From: Brevibacterium gallinarum
GTDB taxonomy: Bacteria > Actinomycetota > Actinomycetes > Actinomycetales > Brevibacteriaceae
Assembly (NCBI RefSeq): GCF_014836885.1
Contig: NZ_JACSPY010000001.1
Coordinates: forward strand, 62,001 to 126,000
Direction of reading: 5' to 3'
DNA: 64,000 nucleotides
Positions 24,764 to 34,300 of the stretch are shown here, in pieces. Under the pieces are notes generated by a model that saw only the letters and a list, made by a program, of their open reading frames with translations, was not told the DNA's origin and did no database searches. The translations under genes were made by a program, and so were the position numbers. How positions within the stretch are numbered: position 1 is the stretch's first letter; each line of letters opens with the position of its first letter.

Positions 24764-26485
24764 ATGGTCTCAGCTCAGCGCCCCGCACGCCGGGCAATCT
24801 CCCGCCTCGCAGCCGCGGCGCGATTCCTGGCCGCAGCCCTCGGACTGTTCCTCGCAGGCGCCCTGCTCGCTGCACCGTGGGCGGTGACGACCGCGCAGAC
24901 CGAGGCGAACTTCGGCCCGCACGATGCAACCTATGCGGTCACGACCGACGGGGCGATCACCGTCGACCTCGGGCCGATCGGCGAGCTCGTGATACCGGCA
25001 GGCGACAGACTCCCGCTGGGCCTCGGCGTTGACGTCACCGTCGAGGAGATCCCGAACCATGCCGGCGTGCCGGTCTCGACGATCGACGAACTCGCCCAGG
25101 ACGCCACCGCCTATGCCAGCCTGTTCGGCGATATCGACGCACTCGTCACTGTCGTGCGCAACGGCATCATCGCCGATGCGCTCACCCGCGACCTCATCGC
25201 CGCTGGTGTGATCACCGTGGTGGCCGGGGTCTACCTGCTGCACAGGCGCACCCGCCCGCAGCTCGCGATCTCCAGCGAGCGGGACCCGGCCGACGGGCCG
25301 ATGACCGCGCTCGTGCTCAGCCTCGCCGCGGTGCTCATCGCCATCATCGCCGTGCCGGTGAGCGCGCCCAAGCAGATCACCCCGAACCCGGTGTTCGACC
25401 GCACACCGCTGGCCGGGTCCGAGGTGACCGGCAGGTTCTCCGGCATCATCGACGAAGTCGCCCGCGTCGTCACCGACTACTACGACGACAACGAGACCTT
25501 CTACGACACCGCCCGCACGAGCCTGGACGCCGCCTGGCTCAGGCGCCCGACCAGCCCGCGCACCACCTCGGGCGCGGACCTGGTGCCCCGGCCCAACTGG
25601 GACCAGCCGCTGGCCGGCGACCCGCCAGCCGGTGGCGACGGAGCCCAGGCCGCGACCGGGGAGGCGGCCACCGGGGAGGCCCAGGCGGGCGGGCAGGCCG
25701 GTGCACAAGAGAATGAGCCGGCCGGCGTCATCACCGTGCTCATGGCCTCCGACATCCACTGCAACACCGGCATGTCGCGGGTGCTCGCCCGCGCCGCCCA
25801 GCTGTCGGGGGCCGACCTCTACCTCGACGGCGGGGACATCACGATGACCGGCACCACCGCCGAGAACATCTGTGTCGACTCCGTGCACCAGGCGCTGCCG
25901 GACGACCTGCCCCGCGTTTACGTCAAAGGCAACCACGACTCGGCCGACACCGCCGCCCACGCCCGCTCACTGGGCTGGAAGGTCCTCGACGGACAGCCGG
26001 TGACCGCGGCCGGACTGACGTTCTTCGGGCTGCCGGATCCGCGGCGCACCGTTTTCCCCACCGGCGACGTGCTCGAACGCGGAGAGACCGGCGCCGAGTT
26101 CACCGACCGGGTCGCCGCCGAGGCGTGTGCGACCGAGGACATCGACACTCTCGTCATCCACGACCCCAGGCAGGCAGCGGCGGCCCTCGGCGAGGGCTGC
26201 GCAGGCTTCGCCATCTCCGGCCACTGGCACCGGCGGGTCGGGCCAGAAGCGTTCGGCCCGGCCACCCGGTTCGTCAACTCGACGACCGGCGGGGCACTGG
26301 CCAATGCGCTGACACCGGGCCCGCTCAAGATGCCCGCCGAGTTCTCCTTCATCCGCTACGACGCACAGACCCACGAGCCCATCGACGTGCAGGTCGTCAC
26401 CGTCGACATGGACGCACAGGTCAGCTTCAGCCCGTGGATGCTCATCCCGCCGCCGGGCCCCTGGGCGCCGGCCGAAGCGGAGTGA
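24764..26485 (+). CDS. Membrane-anchored metallophosphoesterase
   Basis: This 573-residue protein has a membrane helix at about 18-40, an extracytoplasmic-looking segment, two more helices at about 143-162 and 178-200, a Gly/Ala-rich linker near 295-320 and a C-terminal calcineurin-like phosphoesterase domain. Metal-binding motifs appear in order: SDIHCNTG (about 329), GGDI (356), GNHDS (388) and GHWHRR (485). The reaction is hydrolysis of a phosphomono- or diester; the substrate is unknown. The leaderless promoter fixes the start and rejects upstream codons. tRNA-Trp follows. Confidence 0.82.
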   Translation: MVSAQRPARRAISRLAAAARFLAAALGLFLAGALLAAPWAVTTAQTEANFGPHDATYAVTTDGAITVDLGPIGELVIPAGDRLPLGLGVDVTVEEIPNHAGVPVSTIDELAQDATAYASLFGDIDALVTVVRNGIIADALTRDLIAAGVITVVAGVYLLHRRTRPQLAISSERDPADGPMTALVLSLAAVLIAIIAVPVSAPKQITPNPVFDRTPLAGSEVTGRFSGIIDEVARVVTDYYDDNETFYDTARTSLDAAWLRRPTSPRTTSGADLVPRPNWDQPLAGDPPAGGDGAQAATGEAATGEAQAGGQAGAQENEPAGVITVLMASDIHCNTGMSRVLARAAQLSGADLYLDGGDITMTGTTAENICVDSVHQALPDDLPRVYVKGNHDSADTAAHARSLGWKVLDGQPVTAAGLTFFGLPDPRRTVFPTGDVLERGETGAEFTDRVAAEACATEDIDTLVIHDPRQAAAALGEGCAGFAISGHWHRRVGPEAFGPATRFVNSTTGGALANALTPGPLKMPAEFSFIRYDAQTHEPIDVQVVTVDMDAQVSFSPWMLIPPPGPWAPAEAE

Positions 26486-26517
26486 ACCGTCGTTAGACGG
26501 ATGAGACATCGAACGTG

Positions 26518-26523
26518 TATGCT
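26518..26523 (+). promoter_or_regulatory. -10-like TATGCT upstream of tRNA-Trp
   Basis: TATGCT lies 69 bases before tRNA-Trp, with TTAGAC 19 bases upstream as a poor -35. Confidence 0.35.
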
Positions 26524-26592
26524 CGTACCTTGGCGGAAGCCGACCCGGGTCCCCGGGTCTGTTTCATGCCCCGGCCGTGCCCGCACGGCCGA

Positions 26593-26665
26593 AGGGGTGT
26601 GGCGCAATTGGTAGCGCAACGGTCTCCAAAACCGTAGGTTGCAGGTTCGAGTCCTGTCACCCCTG
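26593..26665 (+). tRNA. tRNA-Trp (CCA)
   Basis: Acceptor AGGGGTG pairs with CACCCCT. The anticodon stem ACGGT/ACCGT holds CTCCAAA with anticodon CCA, and the T arm is GCAGG-TTCGAGT-CCTGT. Its position before secE is the usual actinobacterial order. Confidence 0.96.
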
Positions 26666-26705
26666 CTGAGAACGGCGAAGCACAACGACCCCCGAGTGAG
26701 GAAGC

Positions 26706-26957
26706 GTGACCGAGACACCCGCAGGAACCTCTGAGAAGCGCGGCTTCTTCGGTACGATCATGCAGTTCTTCCGCGAGGTGATCAGCGAGCTCAAGAAGGT
26801 GGTCACGCCCACCCGCAAGGAGCTCATCAACTACACGCTCGTCGTGCTCGGGTTCGTCATCTTCATGATGCTGCTCGTCACCGTCTTGGATCTGCTGTTC
26901 GGAAAGCTCTCCGGCTTCGTCTTCGGCGGCTCGCCGATCTGGCCTCTGTGGGGTTAG
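26706..26957 (+). CDS. secE: Preprotein translocase subunit SecE
   Basis: This 83-residue protein has the single-helix Gram-positive SecE form: a polar N-terminus, the conserved amphipathic region FFREVISELKKVVTPTRKEL and one membrane helix (YTLVVLGFVIFMMLLVTVLDLLF, residues about 44-66). It is the essential clamp subunit of the SecYEG channel in the inner membrane. The GTG start has GAGGAAGC immediately upstream. It sits between tRNA-Trp and nusG as in most bacteria. Confidence 0.95.
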   Translation: MTETPAGTSEKRGFFGTIMQFFREVISELKKVVTPTRKELINYTLVVLGFVIFMMLLVTVLDLLFGKLSGFVFGGSPIWPLWG

Positions 26958-27048
26958 TCGGCTGATCCAGCCGCTGATCGGCGACACCGCCGCAGACGCG
27001 CCCGCACACGCCAGACCACGCCCCACGACCTAAGCACAAGGAGAACAG

Positions 27049-27816
27049 GTGTCGGACAACACCCCGGAAACCGAGAACCTCGACGCAGCCGCAGAGCCGA
27101 CTGCCGATGAGGCTGTCACTGAGGAGACTGCCAGCCAGCCGGCCGCCGACGAGGCGACCGAGCAGGCGCCGGCCGCCGAGGACACCGGCGACGAGCACGA
27201 TCCGGCCGAGGAGTTCAAGTCCGAGCTGCGCATGAAGGACGGCGACTGGTACGTCATCCACTCCTACGCCGGCTACGAGAACCGCGTGAAGGCCAACCTC
27301 GAGAACCGCATCATCTCGCTGGACATGGAAGACTACATCTTCGAGATCCAGGTGCCGATGGAAGACGTCATCGAGGTCAAGAACGCCCAGCGCAAGCAGG
27401 TCCGCCGCGTGCGCATCCCCGGCTACGTGCTCGTGCGCATGGAGCTGACCGACGAGTCATGGGGCGTCGTGCGCCACACCCCGGGCGTCACCGGCTTCGT
27501 CGGCAACGCCTACGACCCCGTCCCGCTCACCATCGACGAGGTCTTCTCGATGCTCGCCCCGGTCTTCGAAGAGGAGCAGGCCAAGGCCGCTGCCGAAGCC
27601 GGCGAGCAGGCGAAGGCCGCCGCTGAGGGCGGAGCCGCCTACGAGGTCGAATTCGAAGTCGGCGAATCCGTCATGGTCAAGGAGGGCTCCTTCGAAGGAC
27701 ACCCGGCCACGATCCAGGAGATCCGCCCCGAATCGCAGAAGCTCACCGTCCTGCTGTCGATCTTCGAGCGCGATGTTCCCGTCGAACTCGGCTTCGACCA
27801 GGTCGCCAAGATCTGA
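27049..27816 (+). CDS. nusG: Transcription termination/antitermination factor NusG
   Basis: This 255-residue protein has an acidic N-terminal extension of about 65 residues (Glu/Ala/Asp-rich), then the NGN domain ([19 protein letters not shown], about 65-165) and a C-terminal KOW domain ([19 protein letters not shown]). The NGN–KOW linker contains a repeated EQAKAAAE unit and is longer than in E. coli. NusG binds RNA polymerase and couples to Rho or S10. AAGGAGAACAG precedes the GTG start. The extension is typical of high-GC Gram-positives. Confidence 0.95.
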   Translation: MSDNTPETENLDAAAEPTADEAVTEETASQPAADEATEQAPAAEDTGDEHDPAEEFKSELRMKDGDWYVIHSYAGYENRVKANLENRIISLDMEDYIFEIQVPMEDVIEVKNAQRKQVRRVRIPGYVLVRMELTDESWGVVRHTPGVTGFVGNAYDPVPLTIDEVFSMLAPVFEEEQAKAAAEAGEQAKAAAEGGAAYEVEFEVGESVMVKEGSFEGHPATIQEIRPESQKLTVLLSIFERDVPVELGFDQVAKI

Positions 27817-27858
27817 GCCGCACCACAGCGTTCGCCGGCACATCCCGGCACACAGCCG

Positions 27859-27885
27859 CGCCCGAGGTGAGAACCGCCTCGGGCG
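27859..27885 (+). terminator. Hairpin terminator after nusG
   Basis: CGCCCGAGG pairs with CCTCGGGCG (9 bp) around a 9-base loop. It separates secE-nusG from the rplK promoter. No U-run. Confidence 0.6.
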
Positions 27886-27915
27886 TGGCGGCGTCTGGAG
27901 GGCCTAGGGCTGGAT

Positions 27916-27945
27916 TTAACAACCACGGGCTGTTCATGGAATAAT
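27916..27945 (+). promoter_or_regulatory. rplK-rplA promoter
   Basis: TTAACA at 27916-27921 and AATAAT at 27940-27945 with an 18-base spacer. The bases 27944-27959 are identical to those following the -10 of the internal rplN promoter (62642-62657). The leader of about 110 bases contains a perfect 8-bp hairpin at 28018-28037. Confidence 0.6.
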
Positions 27946-28017
27946 GGTGTGGTTTGCGCCTGCGACATTCATCGGAGCGCGGCGCAGCACCCCTGACGCA
28001 TCCCGCGCAGGGAACGA

Positions 28018-28037
28018 CCCTCGGCAGCCGCCGAGGG
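28018..28037 (+). promoter_or_regulatory. Leader hairpin upstream of rplK
   Basis: CCCTCGGC pairs perfectly with GCCGAGGG around an AGCC loop, 27 bases before the rplK start. It may be part of an L1-responsive or attenuating leader; the function is inferred. Confidence 0.4.
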
Positions 28038-28064
28038 CTTCATCGAAGTATTAAGGACCGAAGA

Positions 28065-28502
28065 ATGCCTCCCAAGAAAAAGGTAGCCGGCCTGATCAAG
28101 CTTCAGATCCAGGCTGGTGCGGCCAACCCCGCACCGCCGATCGGCCCCGCGCTTGGTCAGCACGGCGTCAACATCATGGAGTTCTGCAAGGCGTACAACG
28201 CCGCAACGGAAACCATGCGTGGCAACGTCGTCCCGGTTGAAATCACCGTCTACGAAGACCGCTCGTTCACCTTCATCACGAAGACTCCGCCGGCTGCGGA
28301 GCTCATCAAGAAGGCCGCCGGTCTGAAGTCGGGCTCGGCCACCCCGCACACCGACAAGGTCGGACATCTGACCAAGGACCAGGTGCGCGAGATCGCCGAA
28401 ACCAAGATGCCGGACCTCAACGCCAACGACATCGACGCAGCGTCGAAGATCGTCGCCGGCACCGCCCGCTCGATGGGAATCACCACCGACGTCGAAATGT
28501 GA
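28065..28502 (+). CDS. rplK: 50S ribosomal protein L11
   Basis: This 145-residue protein starts [18 protein letters not shown] with the conserved [19 protein letters not shown], and ends in the C-terminal rRNA-binding domain ([20 protein letters not shown]). L11 forms the GTPase-associated centre with L10/L12 and is the site of thiostrepton action. Frames reading further upstream cross the promoter and leader and are rejected. The order nusG–rplK–rplA is conserved. Confidence 0.97.
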   Translation: MPPKKKVAGLIKLQIQAGAANPAPPIGPALGQHGVNIMEFCKAYNAATETMRGNVVPVEITVYEDRSFTFITKTPPAAELIKKAAGLKSGSATPHTDKVGHLTKDQVREIAETKMPDLNANDIDAASKIVAGTARSMGITTDVEM

Positions 28503-28604
28503 TGAACGGTGCCCCGGCTCGGTGGAACCGGCCGGCAACGGCACCGACATCACGTGGTAGGAGCAGCGCGCTCCCCGACACCACAACTGCAAGGAGAGAA
28601 GCAG

Positions 28605-29300
28605 ATGGCAAAGCGCTCAAAGGCCTATCAGGCCGCCGCGGAGAAGATCGCGGCTGACACATACTACGAACCGGCTCAGGCAGTCTCCCTGGCCAAGGAC
28701 ACCTCTGTCGCGAAGTTCGACGCCACCGTGGAGGTCGCTCTGCGCCTCGGCGTAGACCCGCGCAAGGCTGACCAGATGGTGCGCGGCACCGTCAACCTCC
28801 CGCACGGTACCGGCAAGACCGCTAAGGTCCTGGTGTTCGCAGCCGGCGACCGTGCCGAAGCAGCCCGCGAAGCAGGTGCCGACTACGTCGGCTCCGATGA
28901 CCTGCTCGAGAAGGTCGCTGGCGGCTTCACCGACTTCGACGCAGCCGTCGCCACCCCGGACATGATGGGCAAGGTCGGACGACTCGGCAAGGTGCTCGGC
29001 CCCCGCGGCCTCATGCCGAACCCGAAGACCGGCACCGTCACCATGGACGTGGCGAAGGCCGTCTCGGACATCAAGGGCGGAAAGATCGAGTTCCGCATCG
29101 ACAAGCACTCGAACCTGCACTTCATCATCGGCAAGGTGTCCTTTGACCAGAGTGCACTCGAGGACAACTTCAACGCTGCGATGGACGAGGTCATGCGCCT
29201 CAAGCCGTCCTCGTCGAAGGGTCGCTACATCTCGAAGGCGACCATGACGACGACGAACGGCCCGGCCATCCCGATGGACGTCTCCGCCCTGCGCAAGTGA
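28605..29300 (+). CDS. rplA: 50S ribosomal protein L1
   Basis: The 231-residue protein begins [15 protein letters not shown] and contains the diagnostic [38 protein letters not shown] and [21 protein letters not shown]1 forms the stalk at the E-site and in many bacteria represses its own rplK-rplA mRNA. AAGGAGAGAAGC precedes the ATG. A very strong inverted repeat terminator follows 50 bases after the stop. Confidence 0.97.
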   Translation: MAKRSKAYQAAAEKIAADTYYEPAQAVSLAKDTSVAKFDATVEVALRLGVDPRKADQMVRGTVNLPHGTGKTAKVLVFAAGDRAEAAREAGADYVGSDDLLEKVAGGFTDFDAAVATPDMMGKVGRLGKVLGPRGLMPNPKTGTVTMDVAKAVSDIKGGKIEFRIDKHSNLHFIIGKVSFDQSALEDNFNAAMDEVMRLKPSSSKGRYISKATMTTTNGPAIPMDVSALRK

Positions 29301-29351
29301 CACCGGAGGCACGACTCAGCCGCCAGTCGGTCTGAGGTCTGCAGCCGCACC

Positions 29352-29401
29352 CCACAGGCCCCGCCTGCCCCCACACCGTTGGGGACAGGCGGGGCCTGTG
29401 G
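29352..29401 (+). terminator. Long hairpin terminator of rplK-rplA
   Basis: The inner GC-rich arms and outer CCACAGG/CCTGTGG form a stem of about 20 bp (one mismatch) around ACACCGTT-like loop bases. It has no U-run, but it is one of the strongest hairpins in the window. Confidence 0.7.
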
Positions 29402-29624
29402 CGTTGAGCGGAGTCTGTCCTGCGTCCGGGATATGCGCTCGCGCCCGCATGTGAAGCTGCAGCTGGCGCAGATTCCCCGTATCACCGCCGTGCACGCACC
29501 ACCGGCTGACGATCTGCAGCGCGCCAACGATGGATGGGCGCTCATCGCCGTTCCGGACCCAATGCAGGGGCGAACGTCTCCAGCGCAGTGCCGGAGCGCC
29601 CGCGAACGCGGCGCCAACCCTGAT

Positions 29625-29654
29625 TTGGATTCTCGGCGCGCTGTGCTCTATGCT
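29625..29654 (+). promoter_or_regulatory. rplJ-rplL promoter
   Basis: TTGGAT at 29625-29630 and TATGCT at 29649-29654 with an 18-base spacer; the implied start is near 29661, giving a leader of about 230 bases. Confidence 0.55.
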
Positions 29655-29660
29655 GATACT

Positions 29661-29890
29661 TGCCCAAGACCGTCGGTCTTCACAGGGACTCACATCTCTC
29701 CTCCGCGTGCAGCTGTGAGCCGCTGTGAACGAAGACTCGCAAGAGTGGCCAGCGCAGGTGTGTAGTGGATGACTGTCCCGGTGATCCGGCTGCTGAGCAG
29801 CCATGAGAATCCGGATGTGCAAGCGTTCCGTGCAACCTGCGCGGAACGCTTTTTCGCGTCTGACGCACCGACATATACGAAAGGAATACC
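29661..29890 (+). promoter_or_regulatory. Ribosomal protein L10 leader with attenuator
   Basis: The leader ends with AGCGTTCCG (29822-29830) and CGGAACGCT (29842-29850) followed by TTTT, a textbook intrinsic terminator 37 bases before rplJ. The upstream part (helices around CAGCTGTGAGCCGCTGTGA and GGCTGCTGAGCAGCC) could form the L10(L12)4-binding fold known from the L10 leader family. Binding of L10 would then control readthrough. Confidence 0.6.
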
Positions 29891-30427
29891 ATGGCGAGGC
29901 CTGACAAGGCAGCCGCAGTAGCCGAACTCAAGGAACTCTTTGAGAACGCTCCTGCTGCAGTGCTGACCGAGTACCGCGGTCTCACCGTGGCGCAGCTCAA
30001 GGAGCTGCGCCGTGGTCTCGGTGAGAACGCCTCCTACGCCGTGGTAAAGAATACGCTGACCGCTATCGCGGCTAAGGAAGCCGGCATCGAAGCGCTCGAG
30101 GGACAGCTCACTGGCCCCTCGGCCATCGCCTTCGTCACCGGTGAACCCTCCGAAGCCGCCAAGGTCCTGCGTGACTTTGCCAAGGCGAATCCGCAGCTGG
30201 TCATCAAGGGTGGTTACTTCGAAGGTAACGCCATGACCGCTGAGGACATCACGAAACTCGCCGACCTCGAATCCCGTGAGGTGCTGCTGGCCAAGGCGGC
30301 CGGTGCCATGAAGGCAAGCATGTACAACGCTGCTTACATGTTCACCGCTCCGCTGGTCAAGGCCGCGCGCACCGTCGACGCTCTGCGCGAAAAGCAGGGC
30401 GGCGAAGCGGCTGCCGAGGACGCCTGA
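29891..30427 (+). CDS. rplJ: 50S ribosomal protein L10
   Basis: The 178-residue protein begins [20 protein letters not shown] and shows [20 protein letters not shown] and the conserved [11 protein letters not shown]10 anchors the L7/L12 dimers to the stalk base. AAAGGAATACC precedes the ATG. It is preceded by a leader with an attenuator and followed after 71 bases by rplL, as usual. Confidence 0.97.
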   Translation: MARPDKAAAVAELKELFENAPAAVLTEYRGLTVAQLKELRRGLGENASYAVVKNTLTAIAAKEAGIEALEGQLTGPSAIAFVTGEPSEAAKVLRDFAKANPQLVIKGGYFEGNAMTAEDITKLADLESREVLLAKAAGAMKASMYNAAYMFTAPLVKAARTVDALREKQGGEAAAEDA

Positions 30428-30498
30428 GTTTCACTCAGACCCACAGACAATCCATTCACGGCTGAAGAACCAGCCACGTACGGAAGGACATAGCCACC

Positions 30499-30891
30499 AT
30501 GGCTAAGCTCACCCCCGAAGAGCTCATCGAAGCATTCAAGGAGCTCTCCCTCATCGAACTGTCGGACTTCGTCAAGAAGTTCGAGGAGACCTTCGAGGTC
30601 GAGGCTGCCGCTCCGGTTGCCGCCGTTGCCGCTCCTGCTGCCGGCGGTGCCGGCGGTGGCGATGCCGCTGCTGAAGAGAAGACCGAGTTCGACGTCATCC
30701 TCGAGTCGGCCGGCGACAAGAAGGTTCCGGTCATCAAGGAGGTCCGCGGCATCACCTCGCTCGGACTGAAGGAAGCCAAGGACCTCGTCGACAACGCTCC
30801 GAAGGCCGTCCTCGAAGGCGCCGACAAGGAGACCGCCGAGAAGGCCAAGGAAGCCCTCGAGGGCGCAGGCGCCACCGTCTCGCTCAAGTGA
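30499..30891 (+). CDS. rplL: 50S ribosomal protein L7/L12
   Basis: The 130-residue protein has the N-terminal dimerisation helices ([18 protein letters not shown]), an Ala/Gly-rich hinge near 40-58 and the C-terminal factor-binding domain with [28 protein letters not shown] and VEGAPK-like [11 protein letters not shown]7/L12 recruits translation GTPases. GGAAGGACATAGCC precedes the ATG. A perfect palindromic terminator follows. Confidence 0.97.
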   Translation: MAKLTPEELIEAFKELSLIELSDFVKKFEETFEVEAAAPVAAVAAPAAGGAGGGDAAAEEKTEFDVILESAGDKKVPVIKEVRGITSLGLKEAKDLVDNAPKAVLEGADKETAEKAKEALEGAGATVSLK

Positions 30892-30945
30892 TCTTCCACC
30901 CGGCCAGGCAGCGTTCACGCGCAGCCTAGCCCGGGATCACGCAAC

Positions 30946-30973
30946 AGCCCCGCTGCCAGCTGGCAGCGGGGCT
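30946..30973. terminator. Palindromic terminator after rplL
   Basis: A perfect 28-base palindrome (arms AGCCCCGCTGCCAG and complement). It can serve both rplL and the convergent alkyltransferase-like gene. Confidence 0.65.
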
Positions 30974-30996
30974 GCTGTCATTCATCCACACACCGG

Positions 30997-31338
30997 TCAC
31001 TGGGCAGGAAGGTCAGCGCACGCGGCCTGCCAGGAGACCGCCAGCTGATGCGCATCAGCGCGGGCATGCGCCATCGCCGCAGCGTGCCGGTCGGCAGTCA
31101 GGGGAGTGCCCTCGGCCGTCCACTGCTCCAGCGCGCGGATCGTGATCGCCTCCGGCAGCCGGCCACTTGCGTTCGTCACCCGCCACCACGCGACATTCGA
31201 TCCCCACGTGGCCATGATCCTGCCGACCATCCGCGGGGAGGTGCCGACGAGCTCGGCGATCATCCCGTAGCTGACCACCTGCCCGGCCGGTACGCATTCA
31301 GCCGCCCGCAGCACCCGTTCGATCAGCAGGTCATCCAT
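30997..31338 (-). CDS. MGMT family alkyltransferase-like protein (ATL)
   Basis: This 113-residue protein reads ERVLRAAECVPAGQVVSYGMI, SPRMVGRIM, WWRVTNASGRLP, matching the DNA-binding C-terminal domain of O6-alkylguanine alkyltransferase. The PCHR motif with the acceptor cysteine is absent, as in alkyltransferase-like proteins. ATLs bind O6-alkylguanine lesions and hand them to nucleotide excision repair. The ATG at 31338 lies within the last codons of the upstream membrane-protein gene (eight-base overlap), so translation is coupled. Confidence 0.85.
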   Translation of the reverse strand: MDDLLIERVLRAAECVPAGQVVSYGMIAELVGTSPRMVGRIMATWGSNVAWWRVTNASGRLPEAITIRALEQWTAEGTPLTADRHAAAMAHARADAHQLAVSWQAACADLPAQ

Positions 31339-34300
31339 CGTGACGGGGTTCCTGCCACGTCCCCGACGGCGGGGCAGGCGGGGGCTGGGCAGGTGGTTGC
31401 CAGTTCCGTTCCCGAGGCGGCGGCTGGCCGGGCCCGCTTGGGACCTGGCCGGGCGGCCGGGGAGGAGCAGGAGGTGGTGGGCCCTGCCGCGGCGGGACGT
31501 GCGGCGGTCCGAATCCCTGCTCCGGGCCGGCATGCGGCGGGTTCTGCGGAGGCTCCTGGACTGGGCTGCCCTGCGGCTCGGGACTCTTCGGTTTGCGCAG
31601 CAGCTGCCAGATGACGACGCCGATGATGAACACGGCGATGATGACGAGGGCCAGCCACATGAGATCGCGCAGGAACCACACGATGCCGGCGCTGACACCG
31701 GCCAGCCCCCACCACAGCGCCCAGGCTCGCAGCAGCACGGCGCCGGCGATGAGCAGTGCGGCATGGTCGATGAGGAACAGCAGGGAGTAACCGGCGTGAT
31801 CGGCGGTGAACGCTGCGATCGTGCCGGTGAGCGTGATGAACGCCATCGGGATGACGGTGCGCAGGTCGACGCGGACGAACTGGGCACCGGGCCCGCTGCG
31901 CACCGGCTGGCTGCGCGCGCAGAAGATCGCCCAGCCGATCGCTGCGGCCAGCAGCACATGCAGGGGCACGACGAGGCGCAGCTGCCAGATTCCAGCCAGC
32001 GCGATCATCCCGCCGACCGCGCCGATATAGGTGGCGACCTCAGCGGTGATGCGGCGCGTGAGCTGGTGCGGGAACCGCTGGGCCAGCAGCACGAGCATGA
32101 ATGCCGGCATCATGAGCGTGATGCCGGCGATGAGCATCGTGAGCGAATGGAGTACCGGCACCTCTGCATCGACGAGCAGTGCGCTGATGAAGGCGGTGAG
32201 CATCGCGGCGAACGCTGCGATCAGCGGGGCGAGCGACCAGCGGGAGAATCCGGCCACGAGGTGCCGGGCACCCGGCTTGCGGTCATAGGCGACCGAGACG
32301 AACCAGTACAGCGCGTACGCCAGCATCCAGACCAGCCATGCCGCCAGCAGGTGCGCCAGTGCCGCGTCGGTGATGCCGAGTCCGGCGAGGACCCGAATCC
32401 CGTGGTAGAGAGCGAGGAACCCGAGGAGCACGACTTCGGGGACACGGGCGGCGAACGCGTGGGCGAAGGCGACGGCGGCCAGCAGCAGGAGCACGATCGC
32501 TGCCGCCAGCCGCACGTGCTCGACCGAATGGAGGCAGATGATGAGCACGCTGGCGAGGAACGCCGCCACTGCCGAGATGCTCAGCGGCAGCAGCCGCAGC
32601 TCGCTGTAGCGAAGCCCGGGCCCGGGACCGGCGGCGGCCAGTCTGCGGCTGGCCCAGTGACCGGCTGCGAACAGTCCGACGGTGATGAACAGGAGAACCG
32701 GCCCGGCGATGTAGGCGGCCTGACTGTCCTCGATGCCCAGTGTGACGATCCTGAACAGCAGCCCGAACCCGAAGAAGGCCGCGAGGATGCCTGCGGTGAT
32801 GACCGCGTAGCGGGCACGCCAGGTCCGTCCGCGCCGGCGCAGACCCACCTCGGCGAGGGCCAGCCCGGCAAGAGCTGCGGCCAGGATGATGAGGTACCCG
32901 CCGGTGACGATCGGGGAGGTGACACTGGAGCCGAGGCCGAGCGCCTTCCAGATGTCACCGAGGACGTAGCCGAAGGCCAGCGCCACCGGCACAGCGCCGG
33001 TGACGAGCAGCGCATTGCGCGCCCACCATGCGCACAATCCCAGAGCCGCCACAGATGCAATGACGATGAGCGTGCTGACCGGCGAGTCGATGTCGGCGGC
33101 TGCCATCGGCGCCGGGATCAGCAGCAGGAGAGCGGCAGCCGGCATGAGCGGCGGCATGCCGGCGCGCAGCACCGTGAGGTGGCGGGCCCGGCGGGAGGTG
33201 ATGGTCGAGCTGAGCCACGCGAGCCCGATGAGCAGCAGCACATGCCAGATGAATCCGGCGCTCGTCGCCACCCCGCTGGGCAGCTGGTCGCCCAGCGGCG
33301 CATCCTCCGGGCCGTGGTGCATGATCTGGTAGACGAGGAACGCCCCGACCCGGGCGGCGACGGCGATCCCGGCGCCAAGCGGCAGCAGTGCATCGGCGCG
33401 CAGGGCCGCGAACACGGCGGCACCTGCTGCCAGCAGCCCGGTGACGCTGATGAGGATCGTGGCAATGGTGCTGGCCGGGTCGGTGTAGGGCACCTCGGCG
33501 AGCACGATGCCGGTGGCGTAGAGGAATCCGCCGGCGAGCATGAGCGCGATGTGCGCAGCCGCCGCCTGTATGGCAGGTGCGGCCATGGCCGCCGGCAGCT
33601 CGGACGCCTCCGGCTGAGGGGCAGGGCCGCCTCGGCGGGCCGGGCGGCGCAGGGCAGCCTCGGTGAAGAAGGCCGCACCGATGAGCAAGGCCGCGACCGT
33701 GGTCAGCGGGCGGTTCCAGCTGGCGTGCAGGCCGATCATCTCGTTGTGGACCAACCCGCTGATGATGAGCAGGATCGCCAGCGCGAAGCTGAACCGCGCC
33801 CCGACCCCGCGAAGCGGCGAGCGGCGCAGCAGGGCGCCGACGAGGAAGTGCACACCGAGAGCGGCGAACAGGATGCCCCACTCCAGGCGGGTCGGAACCG
33901 GGTCGATGAAGACGGCGCCGGCCACGGCCAGGGGTGCGAGCACATCGCCGAGGATGATCTGCGGGCGGATGTACTTCTCGGCCAGCCGGCCGCGCAGCAG
34001 CACTGCCAGCAGCGCCAGGGGAGCGGTGGTGAGGATGAGGACGACGAAGTACCAGACCACCGGTGCCGGGGTCAGGGCGATCGCCGACATCGTCAGCGAG
34101 AACGTAAATGCCACGCTGAGCCAGGTGACGAGCTGGGAGCGCAGCACAACCGCAGCCCCCAGGTAGGCGAGCACACCGGCGGCAGAGGAGATGAACCAGG
34201 CCAGCGTTCCGGAGGTCAGCTGCCAGCCGCCGAGGCCGAACCCGGCGATCGGGATGATCGCCAGGCCGATTGCAGTGAGGGCGAAGCCGACCGGCCGCAG

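Larger units (their letters stand above)
29301..29890. other. Region between rplA and rplJ: terminator, promoter and L10 leader
   Basis: These 590 bases hold no convincing gene. In order they contain the rplA terminator, about 220 bases with nothing recognised, the rplJ promoter and a transcribed leader of some 230 bases ending in an attenuator. Several open frames here have no start signals and cross the structures. Confidence 0.7.

Noticed and set aside
29316-29822. Open frames in the rplA-rplJ gap
   Set aside because: They lack ribosome-binding sites and cross the terminator, promoter and L10 leader.
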